A stretch of 64,000 bases of DNA, taken from positions 62,001-126,000 of the forward strand of contig CAVTPZ010000014.1 of the NCBI GenBank assembly GCA_963736685.1, written 5' to 3'. This DNA is from DASUPK01 sp963736685. Lineage in GTDB: Bacteria > Actinomycetota > Thermoleophilia > Solirubrobacterales > 70-9. Of the stretch, positions 8,392-16,814 are shown one piece after another. A program made the translations under genes and the position numbers. The notes beneath the pieces were generated by a model. The model ran no database searches. It was not told where the DNA came from and worked only from the letters and a program-made list of their open reading frames with translations. The number at the start of each line of letters is the position of its first letter. Within the stretch, counting starts at the first letter, position 1.

Positions 8392-9534
8392 TCAGAAGCG
8401 CTTACTGGCCCTGACCTTCCGGAAGTGGGCGCGGACCCCGCGGCCGAAGCCGCTCGGCAATCCGCGGAGATAGGCGCGACCCGCCTTGCCCTTCCGGCCG
8501 GAGTCCAGCAGGGCGTTGGAGCAGCCGCCGTAGTCCTGGACGGCGTTCCAGGTCCACGCCAGGTACGAGATGCCGGTCGCGTCGGCGAACCGCATCAGCT
8601 TGTTGCTGAAGCGGGAGGTGCAGTTGGTGTCGCCGAAGCCGCCGATCAGCACCGGGTGGGCGCTCGCGAGGCGCGCCAGGTCAGCCTTGGAGGAAGCGAA
8701 GTTCCGGCTGTAGTCGAAGGTGTTGAACCCGACCACGAGCTGGCCGAGCGGATCCGTCGGGATGAACTGCTCCCACTGGTCGAGCCTCCCGGCGAAGTCG
8801 ATCCCGGAGATGTCGATGGGCTGCGTAGCCCCGGTCGAGCGGATCGCGTCGACGATCGCCTGATGACCCACCGCCGTGTAGGCGCCGAACCGGGGCTTGC
8901 CCTGGGGCGCGTCGTTGGCGGCGCAGCCGTTCAGGGCGCACGGCCAGTCGATGGCGTTGGGCTCATCGAAGGCGTGGAAGATGACCTGGTGGTCGTCCCT
9001 GAAGGTGGTCGCGACCGAGCGCCAGAAGTCGAGTGCGTGATCGGCATCGGCCATCGGGATTTCGTCGGTGGCCCTCGTGCTCATGCCGTAGGCGCCGGCG
9101 CCCGGCGCCGCGCCCGAGAGGCGCAGGACCACGATGATCCCGCGCGCGTTCAGGCGGCTCACATAGTCGAGGATCGCCGCCCGATACGCGGCGCCGCTGA
9201 AGCGGGGACTGATCGGCGCGTAGCCGCCGAGCCAGCACGCTTCGTTGAGCGGAATCGCGACGGCGTTGATGCGCCACCCGAGCATCGCCTTGATCGTGCG
9301 ATTGCTGACCGGCCCCTGGAAGACGCCGTAGCCGAAGCCGCCCCCGCCGACCGGCCCGGCGCAGGCGTACTCGGAGCCCGACCGGTTCACTCCGATCAGG
9401 CGAATCGGCTTGCCGCCGTCGACCAGGTGATTCCCTGCGACCGAGACGCTGCTGGCGGCAGAGGCTCCGCTGGGAGAGAGCAGGCAGCCGGCGGCGAGCG
9501 CGGCCACGAACCACCCTTTGCCGACAGCTCCCAT
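8392..9534 (-). CDS. Exported GH5-like (cellulase-fold) protein lacking the nucleophile Glu
   Basis: 380 residues with a signal peptide (cleavage likely after GASA, about residue 27). A (beta/alpha)8 glycoside hydrolase family 5 pattern is visible: GNHLVDGGKPIRLIGVN at the start, WRINAVAIPLNEACWLGG, and the acid/base region HAFDEPNAIDWP, equivalent to the NEP motif. The nucleophile strand, normally IGEFG, reads HPVLIGGFGDTN: the Glu is replaced by Gly (codon GGC). If alignment confirms this, the protein may bind polysaccharide without retaining-type hydrolysis. The basic C-terminus (RAHFRKVRASKRF) is typical of exported proteins here. Divergent from ltrA with a gap of about 40 bp. Confidence 0.75.
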   Translation of the reverse strand: MGAVGKGWFVAALAAGCLLSPSGASAASSVSVAGNHLVDGGKPIRLIGVNRSGSEYACAGPVGGGGFGYGVFQGPVSNRTIKAMLGWRINAVAIPLNEACWLGGYAPISPRFSGAAYRAAILDYVSRLNARGIIVVLRLSGAAPGAGAYGMSTRATDEIPMADADHALDFWRSVATTFRDDHQVIFHAFDEPNAIDWPCALNGCAANDAPQGKPRFGAYTAVGHQAIVDAIRSTGATQPIDISGIDFAGRLDQWEQFIPTDPLGQLVVGFNTFDYSRNFASSKADLARLASAHPVLIGGFGDTNCTSRFSNKLMRFADATGISYLAWTWNAVQDYGGCSNALLDSGRKGKAGRAYLRGLPSGFGRGVRAHFRKVRASKRF

Positions 9535-9574
9535 CCGTTCGACCCTAACCTAAGCCGCCTGTAAGGATCGACCG

Positions 9575-10783
9575 ATGGAGTCTGCGACGAGGACGCGGCC
9601 CGCCCGCCTGCGGGCCGCCTTCCGCCAGGGCGAGCGGGTCATGCCGCTCGAGCTCTTCTTCGACCTCGTCTTCGTCCTGGCGATCACCCAGTGCACGACG
9701 CTGATGTCCCATGAGCCGACCTGGATCGGGATCGGCCGCGGCATGCTCATCCTCGCTCTGCTCTGGTGGTCCTGGGTCGGCTACGCCTGGCTCACCAGCG
9801 TGCTCGATCCGGAGGAGGGCGGCGTCAGGCTGGTGCTCTTCGCCGCCATGGCCGCCTTCCTGATCGCGGCGATCTGCGAACCGAAGGCATTCGACGGCCT
9901 CGCGCTGGAGTTCGCCCTCGCCTACGCGGCGGTGCGGTTCGCCCAGATCGCCCTCCTCCTGATCGCCAGCCGCGACGATCCGAGTTTTCATCGGGCCACG
10001 CTCGGCCTCGGCGTGGGCACCGCCGTCGGCGTCAGCCTCCTCATCGTGGGCGCGTTTCTGGACCCGGGCCTGCGGGCGGCAGTCTGGGGGCTCGCCCTGA
10101 TCCTCGACATGGGCGAGCCGTATGTGTTCGGCTCCGAGGGCTGGCATCTGGTGCCCGGCCACTTCGCTGAGCGCCACGGCCTGATCGTGATCATCGCCCT
10201 CGGTGAGTCGATCGTCGCGATCGGCGTCGGGGCCGGCGCGGAGATGACCTGGGGAATCGCCGCGGCAGCCATTCTCGGCATCGCGATCGCCGCGGCGCTC
10301 TGGTGGATGTACTTCGATGTGGTCGCGCTCGTCTCGGCCAGGCGGCTGGCCGATGCTCCGGAGGGAAAGGTGCGCAACGAGCTCGCCCGAGACTCCTACT
10401 CATACCTCCACTTCCCGTTGGTGGCGGGCATCGTCCTCGCGGCACTCGGGCTGAAGAAGACGCTGGGCAACGTGGACGATGCGCTCGAACTGGTCCCGGC
10501 GTTCGCGCTGCTGGCCGGGGTCGCGCTCTATCTGCTCGGCCTGGTCGCCTTTCGCTTCCGCCACGTGCGGACGGTCAACTGGCGGCGCTTCGCGCTCGCG
10601 GTCGTCCTGGTCGCACTGCTCCCCGCCGCCACCCACCTGCCCGCCCTGGCGATCCTCGCGATCGTCGTCGCCCTGCTCTGGATCGTCATCGTGATCGAGA
10701 CCCGGGGCTACGGCGAGGGACGAGCCGAGATCCGGCACGGCACGGCCTTCCCCACCGCCCGCCAGCGGGGAACTGCGACATGA
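9575..10783 (+). CDS. ltrA: Low temperature requirement A-like membrane protein
   Basis: 402 residues with about ten or more hydrophobic helices. The hallmark LtrA start is clear: ERVMPLELFFDLVFVLAITQ, then LLWWSWVGYAWLTSV and LIVIIALGESIVAIGVGAG. LtrA was first named in Listeria for growth at low temperature; its biochemical role is unresolved. It is followed after 9 bp by the S15 hydrolase gene, so the two may be cotranscribed, though no functional link is known. Confidence 0.88.
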   Translation: MESATRTRPARLRAAFRQGERVMPLELFFDLVFVLAITQCTTLMSHEPTWIGIGRGMLILALLWWSWVGYAWLTSVLDPEEGGVRLVLFAAMAAFLIAAICEPKAFDGLALEFALAYAAVRFAQIALLLIASRDDPSFHRATLGLGVGTAVGVSLLIVGAFLDPGLRAAVWGLALILDMGEPYVFGSEGWHLVPGHFAERHGLIVIIALGESIVAIGVGAGAEMTWGIAAAAILGIAIAAALWWMYFDVVALVSARRLADAPEGKVRNELARDSYSYLHFPLVAGIVLAALGLKKTLGNVDDALELVPAFALLAGVALYLLGLVAFRFRHVRTVNWRRFALAVVLVALLPAATHLPALAILAIVVALLWIVIVIETRGYGEGRAEIRHGTAFPTARQRGTAT

Positions 10784-10813
10784 GCGGCCGCGGTGTGCTT
10801 GAGTGGTCGCGGC

Positions 10814-13357
10814 ATGTACCGAATAATGGGGATGGGGAGCTGGCTGGTGGCCGCGATCATCGCACTCGCGTTTGCGAGCAGCGCCTCGGCTGCCAGCTTC
10901 GAGGCCCGGGGCAGCACCGAGCAGGTGGACGTCACCGGCCTGACCCCGAACGTCCCGGTCTCCCTCCGCGATTCCTCCGACAGCGTCGTCCAGGCGAGGA
11001 ACGCCAACTCCCGCGGAGGGGCGCTCTTCCGCGACGTCAGCCCCGGCACCGGCTACACGGTGCAGTCCGACGTGGAGACCTCGGATCCGCTGACGGTGAC
11101 GCAGGACCCCATCAAGGCGGGTACATCGGCGGCGCCTCCCGATCCCTCCATCTACAACCAGACGCTTCTCACCCACGGCTACGGCTACATGACGATGCGC
11201 GACGGCACAAAGCTCGCCTATGACGTCCATCCGCCCACGGATGTCGCTAGCTCCCTTCCGCTCCCCTCCGCCCTCAGCAACGCGATAACCGCCGCCGCGC
11301 CGCCGCCCAGCTCACTCAACCCGTCCCCGACCTTGGTCGAGTACTCGGGCTACGGCTACGCGAATCCTGCGGGCCCGGTCAGCGGCATCGAGGCTCTCGC
11401 CAACCTGATGGGCTTCACGGTCGTCGACGTCAACATGCGCGGGACCGGCTGCTCCGCCGGCGCTTTCGACTTCTTCGAGCCGCTGCAGAGCCTGGACGGC
11501 TATGACGTCGTCGAGACGGTCGCCCATCAGCCCTGGGTCGCCCACGGCAAGGTCGGGATGTTCGGCATCTCGTACGGGGGCATCAGCCAGCTCTTCACGG
11601 CCCAGACGCAGCCGCCGGACCTGGCCGCGATCTCGCCGCTGTCGGTGATCGACCAGACCCAGACGACGCTGTATCCCGGCGGGGTCCTGAACACCGGCTT
11701 CGCCGTCGACTGGGCCAACGAGCGCCAGGACCAGGCCAAGGCGGCTGATCCGAGCGAACCAGACAACGGGGCACAGCCGTACGCGGTCCAGCGAATCGCC
11801 GACGGGGACACGACCTGTCAGGCGAACCAGGACCTCCATCCCGAAGCCAGCGACCTGCTGGCGAAGATCCGGGCGAACGATCACTACGTGCCCGACGTCG
11901 CCGACCCGCTCTCTCCCACGACCTTCGTCAACAAGATCAACGTGCCGACCTTCATGGCGTGCCAGTGGACGGACGAGCAGACAGGGGGCCACTGCCCGAC
12001 GCTGGCCGAGCACATGACGGGGACCGACAAGAAATGGTTCACGTACACGAACGGGGTCCACACCGACTCCCTCGACCCCGACACGTACAACCGCCTCTAC
12101 GACTTCCTGTCGATCTACGTCGCCCAACAGGCCCCGGGGACGAGCCTCTTCGAGCCGATCGTCCAGGCGAGCTGGCCGATTGCGATGCAGGCGATCTGGG
12201 GAATCCAGGGCTCCGGCGGATCGCCGCCCGTGGCGACGCTCCCACCCGACCCGATCCAGACACAACCGACCCTGAGCGGGGCGCAGTCGGCATTCGAAGC
12301 CCTGCCGTCGGTTCGCGTCCTCTTCGACAACGGCGCGGGGAACTCATCGAACCCGGGATGGCCGTATCCGGCCTTCGAGCAGTCCTTCTCCAGCTTCCCA
12401 ATCCCCGGCACCCAGGCCCGCTCCTGGTACCTCGGAGCCGACGGCGCACTCGCCGACCAGTCCCCCGGGAGCTCGGCGGCCGATGGCTTCACCTGGGACT
12501 CCCATGCGCGACCCGCCACCGACTTCACCGGCGACACGGGCTCAGGCGCCAACGGCCTCTGGACAGCCACTCCGCCGTATCAGTGGAGTCAGGATCCCGC
12601 GGGGACGGCGGTCTCCTACCTGACGACGCCGCTCGACCAGAACACCGCCGTGATCGGCGCCGGGCGAGTCGATCTCTGGGTTCGCTCCTCGACGCCCAAC
12701 GTCGACCTCCAGGCCACGGTGAGCGAGGTCCGGCCGGATGGCAAGGAGACGTTCGTGCAGGGCGGCTGGCTCCGCACCAGGGCACGCAAGCTCGACGACG
12801 CGAAGAGCACCGAGCTCGAGCCCGTCCAGAGCCTGCGCCAGGAGGACTTCGCGGACATGCCCTCGGACCAGTTCGTTCCCGTGACCATCCCGCTCTACTA
12901 CGAGGGCCACATGTACCGGGCCGGCTCGCGCATCCGGGTCAGGATCAGCGCGCCGAACGGCGACCAGCCCATCTGGGCCTTCGCCGAGGCCGATCCCTCC
13001 TCGCAGGCGAACGTCGCCATCGGCTACGGCGGTTCGATGCCGTCGAAGCTCGAGCTTCCGGTCGTCCCGGGAGTCGACACCACGACCCCGCTCCCACCCT
13101 GCCCGGGCCTCCGCGGCGAGCCCTGCCGCGACTACGTGGCCTCCCAGAACCAGCCGGCTCCGCTGACGCTGCCCGGCTCGGGAAATCCCGGATCGGCAAA
13201 TGCCGGCTCGGGAAATCCCGGATCAGGAAATGCCGGTGCCAGGGCCCAGTGCAAGAAGCGCAAGCACAAGAGGGGGCACAAGCGGGCCGCCGAGGCCAAG
13301 AAGAAGCACAAGAAGCGCGGCTGCCACAAGAAGAAGCACCACAAGAAGAAGCACTGA
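10814..13357 (+). CDS. Exported CocE/NonD-type S15 hydrolase with Lys/His-rich tail
   Basis: About 847 residues. A signal peptide (MGSWLVAAIIALAFASSASA) precedes an Ig-like stalk and then an X-Pro dipeptidyl-peptidase/CocE alpha/beta-hydrolase. The nucleophile elbow is GMFGISYGGISQ. Candidate Asp is in MACQWTDEQTGG and candidate His in YTNGVHTDSLDP. A C-terminal jelly-roll (VDLWVRSSTPNVDLQATVSEV) follows. The end is unusual: tandem GSGNPGSANAGSGNPGSGNAG repeats and about 34 residues dominated by Lys, His and Arg. Substrate (peptide, ester or acyl) is unknown. The start is uncertain: GTG 10793, ATG 10814, 10826 or 10832 are all in frame and none has a clear ribosome site. Confidence 0.82.
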   Translation: MYRIMGMGSWLVAAIIALAFASSASAASFEARGSTEQVDVTGLTPNVPVSLRDSSDSVVQARNANSRGGALFRDVSPGTGYTVQSDVETSDPLTVTQDPIKAGTSAAPPDPSIYNQTLLTHGYGYMTMRDGTKLAYDVHPPTDVASSLPLPSALSNAITAAAPPPSSLNPSPTLVEYSGYGYANPAGPVSGIEALANLMGFTVVDVNMRGTGCSAGAFDFFEPLQSLDGYDVVETVAHQPWVAHGKVGMFGISYGGISQLFTAQTQPPDLAAISPLSVIDQTQTTLYPGGVLNTGFAVDWANERQDQAKAADPSEPDNGAQPYAVQRIADGDTTCQANQDLHPEASDLLAKIRANDHYVPDVADPLSPTTFVNKINVPTFMACQWTDEQTGGHCPTLAEHMTGTDKKWFTYTNGVHTDSLDPDTYNRLYDFLSIYVAQQAPGTSLFEPIVQASWPIAMQAIWGIQGSGGSPPVATLPPDPIQTQPTLSGAQSAFEALPSVRVLFDNGAGNSSNPGWPYPAFEQSFSSFPIPGTQARSWYLGADGALADQSPGSSAADGFTWDSHARPATDFTGDTGSGANGLWTATPPYQWSQDPAGTAVSYLTTPLDQNTAVIGAGRVDLWVRSSTPNVDLQATVSEVRPDGKETFVQGGWLRTRARKLDDAKSTELEPVQSLRQEDFADMPSDQFVPVTIPLYYEGHMYRAGSRIRVRISAPNGDQPIWAFAEADPSSQANVAIGYGGSMPSKLELPVVPGVDTTTPLPPCPGLRGEPCRDYVASQNQPAPLTLPGSGNPGSANAGSGNPGSGNAGARAQCKKRKHKRGHKRAAEAKKKHKKRGCHKKKHHKKKH

Positions 13358-13375
13358 GGGGTGCTCCAGGGGGGA

Positions 13376-13415
13376 GTGGAGACTTTGGGTGTCCATAGGC
13401 ACCCAAAGTCTCCAC
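13376..13415. repeat. Perfect 16-bp-stem hairpin
   Basis: GTGGAGACTTTGGGTG and its exact reverse complement CACCCAAAGTCTCCAC flank an 8-nt loop, TCCATAGG. It lies between the S15 hydrolase and the antiporter gene. There is no T-tract on either side, so it is not a canonical intrinsic terminator. A related, imperfect hairpin follows at 13425. Confidence 0.85.
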
Positions 13416-13424
13416 AGGCGCCGA

Positions 13425-13464
13425 TTGCAGCTTTGGCGGTGCTATAGGCCCCAAAAGGCTGCAA
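13425..13464. repeat. Second, imperfect hairpin related to the first
   Basis: TTGCAGC (13425-13431) pairs with GCTGCAA (13458-13464), and the inner TTTGG pairs with CCAAA. The centre, GGTGCTATAGGCCCC, resembles the GGTGTCCATAGGCACCC centre of the first hairpin. The pair therefore looks like two diverged copies of one element. Confidence 0.6.
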
Positions 13465-13565
13465 ACGACGGGCCGATGCCCCTGAGCTCACCCTCTCCCG
13501 GCCCGTGAATCACGGCCCCACGAACAGCGCGAGATCGGGCCGACCCGGCGCCTAGAGTCCCGCTG

Positions 13566-14798
13566 ATGCCTCAGCTCCCAACCGCCGCGACGGTGGCCGC
13601 TGGCGTCGACGAGACCTCGGCTCTCGTCATGGTGATCGCCGCGGCCGTGGCCGCCGTGATCGTGCTGGCCCTCTCGCCCCGGATCGCCATCCCCGTGGTG
13701 GTCCTGGAGCTCTTGCTCGGGATCCTGATCGGGCCCCAGGGGCTCGACATCGCCAGGCTCGACCCCACCACGACCCTCCTCGGCGACCTCGGACTGGGGA
13801 TGCTCTTCTTCTTCGCCGGCTACGAGATCGATTTCGACCGGATCAAGGGGCGCTCGCTGGAGCTCGGCGTGGTCGGCTGGGGCATCTCGCTCATCCTGGC
13901 CTACGGCATCGGGGGCGCGCTGGCGGCCGCGGGGATCATTCTCTCCTTCCTCTACACGGGCTCTGCGATGGCGACGACGGCCATCGGCACGCTGATTCCG
14001 ATCCTGAGCGACGCGGGAGAGATGAAGACGACCTTCGGGACGTACCTGCTCGGCGCCGGGGCGATCGGGGAGTTCGGCCCGATCCTGCTCGTCACCCTGA
14101 TCCTGTCCACCGGGCACCCCCTGCACGAGGCGGTGATCCTCGTGCTCTTCATCGTGCTCGCGGTGCTCACCGGCCTCCTTGCCGTCCGCTCCGCCTGGCG
14201 CGGCTGGCCACTGGTCGAGAAGACCTTCGAGACATCGAGCCAGCTCGCGGTACGCCTCGCCGTCGTCCTCGTCTTCAGCCTCGTCGCCCTGGCCGCCCAG
14301 CTCGGTCTCGATCTGCTCCTCGGCGGGTTCGTGGCGGGAATGATTACCCGCGTGGCGCTCCGCGGCCGGGAGGTCACCGTCTTCGACTCGAAGCTGACCG
14401 CGGTCGGCTACGGCCTGCTGATCCCGTTCTTCTTCGTCTCCAGCGGGATGGCATTCGACCTCGACGCGCTCACCTCCAGCGCCACGGCGATGCTCAAGGT
14501 CCCCATGTTCGTGGCGCTCTTCCTGATCATCCGGGGGGTACCGGCGCTCCTCCTCTATCGCAGCGAGCTCGTGCTGCGTGACCGCTTCGCGCTCGCGATC
14601 TACTGCGCTACGGAGCTGCCCCTGGTCGTCGCGATCACCACTCTCGCGATCGACGCGGGCCATATGGAGACCTCGACGGCCGCGGGCCTGGTCGGCGCCG
14701 CGATCGTCTCGACCCTGATCTTCCCGCTGCTCGGCGGCTGGATCAGGCGTGGAGGCGAGCCCGTCTCCGGCCCGATCGAGGCGCCGGCGACTGCGTAG
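13566..14798 (+). CDS. Cation:proton antiporter, CPA2 family
   Basis: 410 residues and about 12 hydrophobic helices, with no cytoplasmic RCK/TrkA-N domain, so it is the membrane unit only. Family features are PVVVLELLLGILIGPQGL, GMLFFFAGYEIDFDRI, and LIPFFFVSSGMAFDLDAL near the end. Expected to exchange Na+ or K+ for protons across the membrane. It follows the paired hairpins by about 100 bp and converges on the DUF1622 gene. Confidence 0.88.
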   Translation: MPQLPTAATVAAGVDETSALVMVIAAAVAAVIVLALSPRIAIPVVVLELLLGILIGPQGLDIARLDPTTTLLGDLGLGMLFFFAGYEIDFDRIKGRSLELGVVGWGISLILAYGIGGALAAAGIILSFLYTGSAMATTAIGTLIPILSDAGEMKTTFGTYLLGAGAIGEFGPILLVTLILSTGHPLHEAVILVLFIVLAVLTGLLAVRSAWRGWPLVEKTFETSSQLAVRLAVVLVFSLVALAAQLGLDLLLGGFVAGMITRVALRGREVTVFDSKLTAVGYGLLIPFFFVSSGMAFDLDALTSSATAMLKVPMFVALFLIIRGVPALLLYRSELVLRDRFALAIYCATELPLVVAITTLAIDAGHMETSTAAGLVGAAIVSTLIFPLLGGWIRRGGEPVSGPIEAPATA

Positions 14799-14852
14799 CG
14801 CCGCCTACTCCGACAGCCGGCGGCTTCGAGGGCTGCGGCGGGTCCGCAGTGC

Positions 14853-15251
14853 TCAACCCATTCGGCGGCTCGAGCCGGGTGGGCCATTTGCTGCCGCTGG
14901 CGGCCCATCGGGTGCGCGAGCCCACGGCCAGCGACCGTCGAGCTCGACTTCCAGCGAGAAGCTCAAGAACGTCCTGATGACGATGATCAGACCAAGGACA
15001 GCGACGTTCTCGAGCGTGGGCTGGACGGCGACGGTCCGGATGATGTCCGCGGCCACCAGGAACTCCAACCCGAGCAGGATGCTGCGGGCGAAGACGGCTC
15101 GGATGGCTCCGTAGGCACTCCCCGCACCCTTTCCTCGAACCAGGCTGAGTGCGCCGCTCACCAGGGCTGCCGCCAGGCCCACGAGGACAGTGGCGACGCC
15201 GAGGATCTCCACGCCCCTGGCGATGTCATCCATGGTCTGCTCGAAGCTCAT
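14853..15251 (-). CDS. DUF1622 membrane protein
   Basis: About 132 residues from ATG 15251 (MSFEQTMDDIARGVEILG), which has a GGAGCGGGAG run just upstream; an in-frame GTG at 15281 is the alternative start. Three hydrophobic segments with the central RSILLGLEFLVAADIIRTVAVQP motif and VLGLIIVIRTFLSFSLEVELDGRWPW are the DUF1622 signature. A Pro/Gly/Ala-rich tail follows. Function is unknown. It lies about 48 bp downstream of the Xaa-Pro peptidase gene on the same strand. Confidence 0.85.
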   Translation of the reverse strand: MSFEQTMDDIARGVEILGVATVLVGLAAALVSGALSLVRGKGAGSAYGAIRAVFARSILLGLEFLVAADIIRTVAVQPTLENVAVLGLIIVIRTFLSFSLEVELDGRWPWARAPDGPPAAANGPPGSSRRMG

Positions 15252-15299
15252 CTCCCGCTCCAGTCTCGCGGTGGGGATCACCCATTCCCGCGTGGTCGG

Positions 15300-16358
15300 T
15301 CAGTTGACGATGCGGAGGTCCTTCGAAAGGCCGCTCAGGTTGCGGTAGCCGTCGGCCGTCACGACGACCAGGTCCTCGATGCGAACGCCGAACTTTCCGG
15401 GCAGGTAGACGCCCGGCTCGATCGTGACGACGTTGCCCTCGAAGAGCTCGTCCTCGGAGGTGGTGGCGAGCCGCGGCCCCTCGTGCACCTCGAGCCCCAC
15501 GCCGTGCCCGAGACCATGGCCGAAGCGGTCGCCGTGGCCGGCCTCGTCGATCACCTCGCGGGCGACCGCGTCGACCTCCTTCCCGGACGCCGCCGGGCGC
15601 ACCGCCTCGAGGGCGGCCAGCTGGGCCCGCAGCACCAGCTCGTAGACCTCGCGCGCCTCGTATCCGGGATCGCCCGTCGCGAAGGTGCGGGTGCAATCCG
15701 AGCAGTAGCCGTCCAGCAGGGAGCCCATGTCGAAGACGACCAGCTCGCCCGAGCCGATCTCCCGCTCGCCGGACTCGGCGTGCGGCAGCGCGCCGTTCTC
15801 GCCCGCCGCCACGATCGGCGGGAACGATGGCTCGGCGCCGAGCTCGCGGATGCGGGCCTCGACGGCCCGGGCGACGTCCCGCTCGGTGCGGCCCGCGAGC
15901 CCGCGCTCGAGCGTCCACTCGTAGACCTCGTCGGCGAGCTTCGCCGCGGCCTCGATCCGCTCGAGCTCGTCTGGCTCCTTGATGGCGCGGAGCTGCTCGA
16001 CGAGATCGCCGGCTGGGACGAACTCCACGTCGTCCTCGGCCGCAGCCTCCAGACGGGCCAGCTGACGGAAGCTGAGCTTTGCGTCCTCGAAGCCCACGCG
16101 GCCCTTCATGCGGCCGACCATCTGCGGGATCAGCTCGCGCTCGGCCTCCGGGCGCTCCCACTCGGGAGCGACCTCGTCCTTGGCGCGCTCGGTGTAGCGA
16201 AAGTCGGTGAAGAAGATGAGCTCGTCGCCGCCGACCAGACAGGCGCCGTTGGTCCCCGTGAAGCCGGTCAGATAGCGGACGTTGACCAGGTCCGAGACAA
16301 AGAGCTGGTCGAGCTCCTTCTCGGCAACGAGACCCGCGAGGCGCTCGCCGCGCGTCAC
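15300..16358 (-). CDS. Xaa-Pro aminopeptidase family protein (M24)
   Basis: 352 residues from GTG 16358 (VTRGERLAGLVAEKELD). It has an N-terminal creatinase-like domain (NVRYLTGFTGTNGACLV) and the C-terminal pita-bread metallopeptidase. Metal ligands are visible in VVFDMGSLLDGYCSDCTRTFATG (two Asp), GHGLGHGVGLEVHEGP (His) and VVTIEPGVYLPGKFGVRIEDLV (two Glu). Predicted to remove N-terminal residues before proline. Its GTG overlaps the aroQ stop (GTGA), so the two are translationally coupled. In the given sequence a one-base break makes aroQ run into this gene as an artificial fusion. Confidence 0.92.
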   Translation of the reverse strand: MTRGERLAGLVAEKELDQLFVSDLVNVRYLTGFTGTNGACLVGGDELIFFTDFRYTERAKDEVAPEWERPEAERELIPQMVGRMKGRVGFEDAKLSFRQLARLEAAAEDDVEFVPAGDLVEQLRAIKEPDELERIEAAAKLADEVYEWTLERGLAGRTERDVARAVEARIRELGAEPSFPPIVAAGENGALPHAESGEREIGSGELVVFDMGSLLDGYCSDCTRTFATGDPGYEAREVYELVLRAQLAALEAVRPAASGKEVDAVAREVIDEAGHGDRFGHGLGHGVGLEVHEGPRLATTSEDELFEGNVVTIEPGVYLPGKFGVRIEDLVVVTADGYRNLSGLSKDLRIVN

Positions 16359-16814
16359 AGCCCGAGTCTCTCCGCGATCAGCTCCAGGGCCTCGCGATAG
16401 CCGTCCGGCGCCCTTGCCGTAGATCTGCCCGATGATCAGGTCGAGGCCCTCGAAGACGGAATGGTGGCGCCACTCCTCGCGCTTCGAGATGTCGGAGATA
16501 TGGACCTCCACGGTCGGAATGCGGGTCAGGTCGAGCGCGTCCCTGATCGCCCACGAGTAGTGGGTCCACGCGCCTGCATTGATGAGCGCAGCGTCAGCTC
16601 TCTCGGGCAGCCGGTGGAGATGCTCGACGAACTCGCCCTCGGAGTTGCTCTGGAAGAAGGCCGCCTCCAGGTCGAGATCTCGGGCGAACCGTTTGACGCG
16701 CACCTCGAGCTCGGGAAGGGTGAAGTCTCCGTAGATGTCGTGATCCCGGCTCCCGAGCATGTCGAGATTGACCCCGTGCATCACCTCGACGCGATTGCGG
16801 GTGACCGAACTCAC
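16355..16814 (-). pseudogene. aroQ: Type II 3-dehydroquinate dehydratase, frameshifted near its end
   Basis: AroQ dehydrates 3-dehydroquinate to 3-dehydroshikimate. Visible motifs: VMHGVNLDMLGSRDHDIYG near the start (VLHGPNLN in most relatives), FFQSNSEGEFVEHLH, ALINAGAWTHYSWAIRDAL and VEVHISDISKREEWRHHS. After IIGQIYGKGA the frame is wrong. Dropping one base near 16409 restores DGYREALELIAERLGL and the stop at 16355, the standard AroQ ending. A consensus error is more likely than decay, because the rest is intact and the restored stop overlaps the next gene perfectly. The start GTG 16814 overlaps the aroB stop (GTGA). Confidence 0.85.

Noticed and set aside
13376..13464. Hairpins as intrinsic terminators
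   Set aside because: No T-tract on either strand.
15300..16814. Genuine AroQ-peptidase fusion protein
   Set aside because: One base restores both genes with standard ends and a GTGA overlap.
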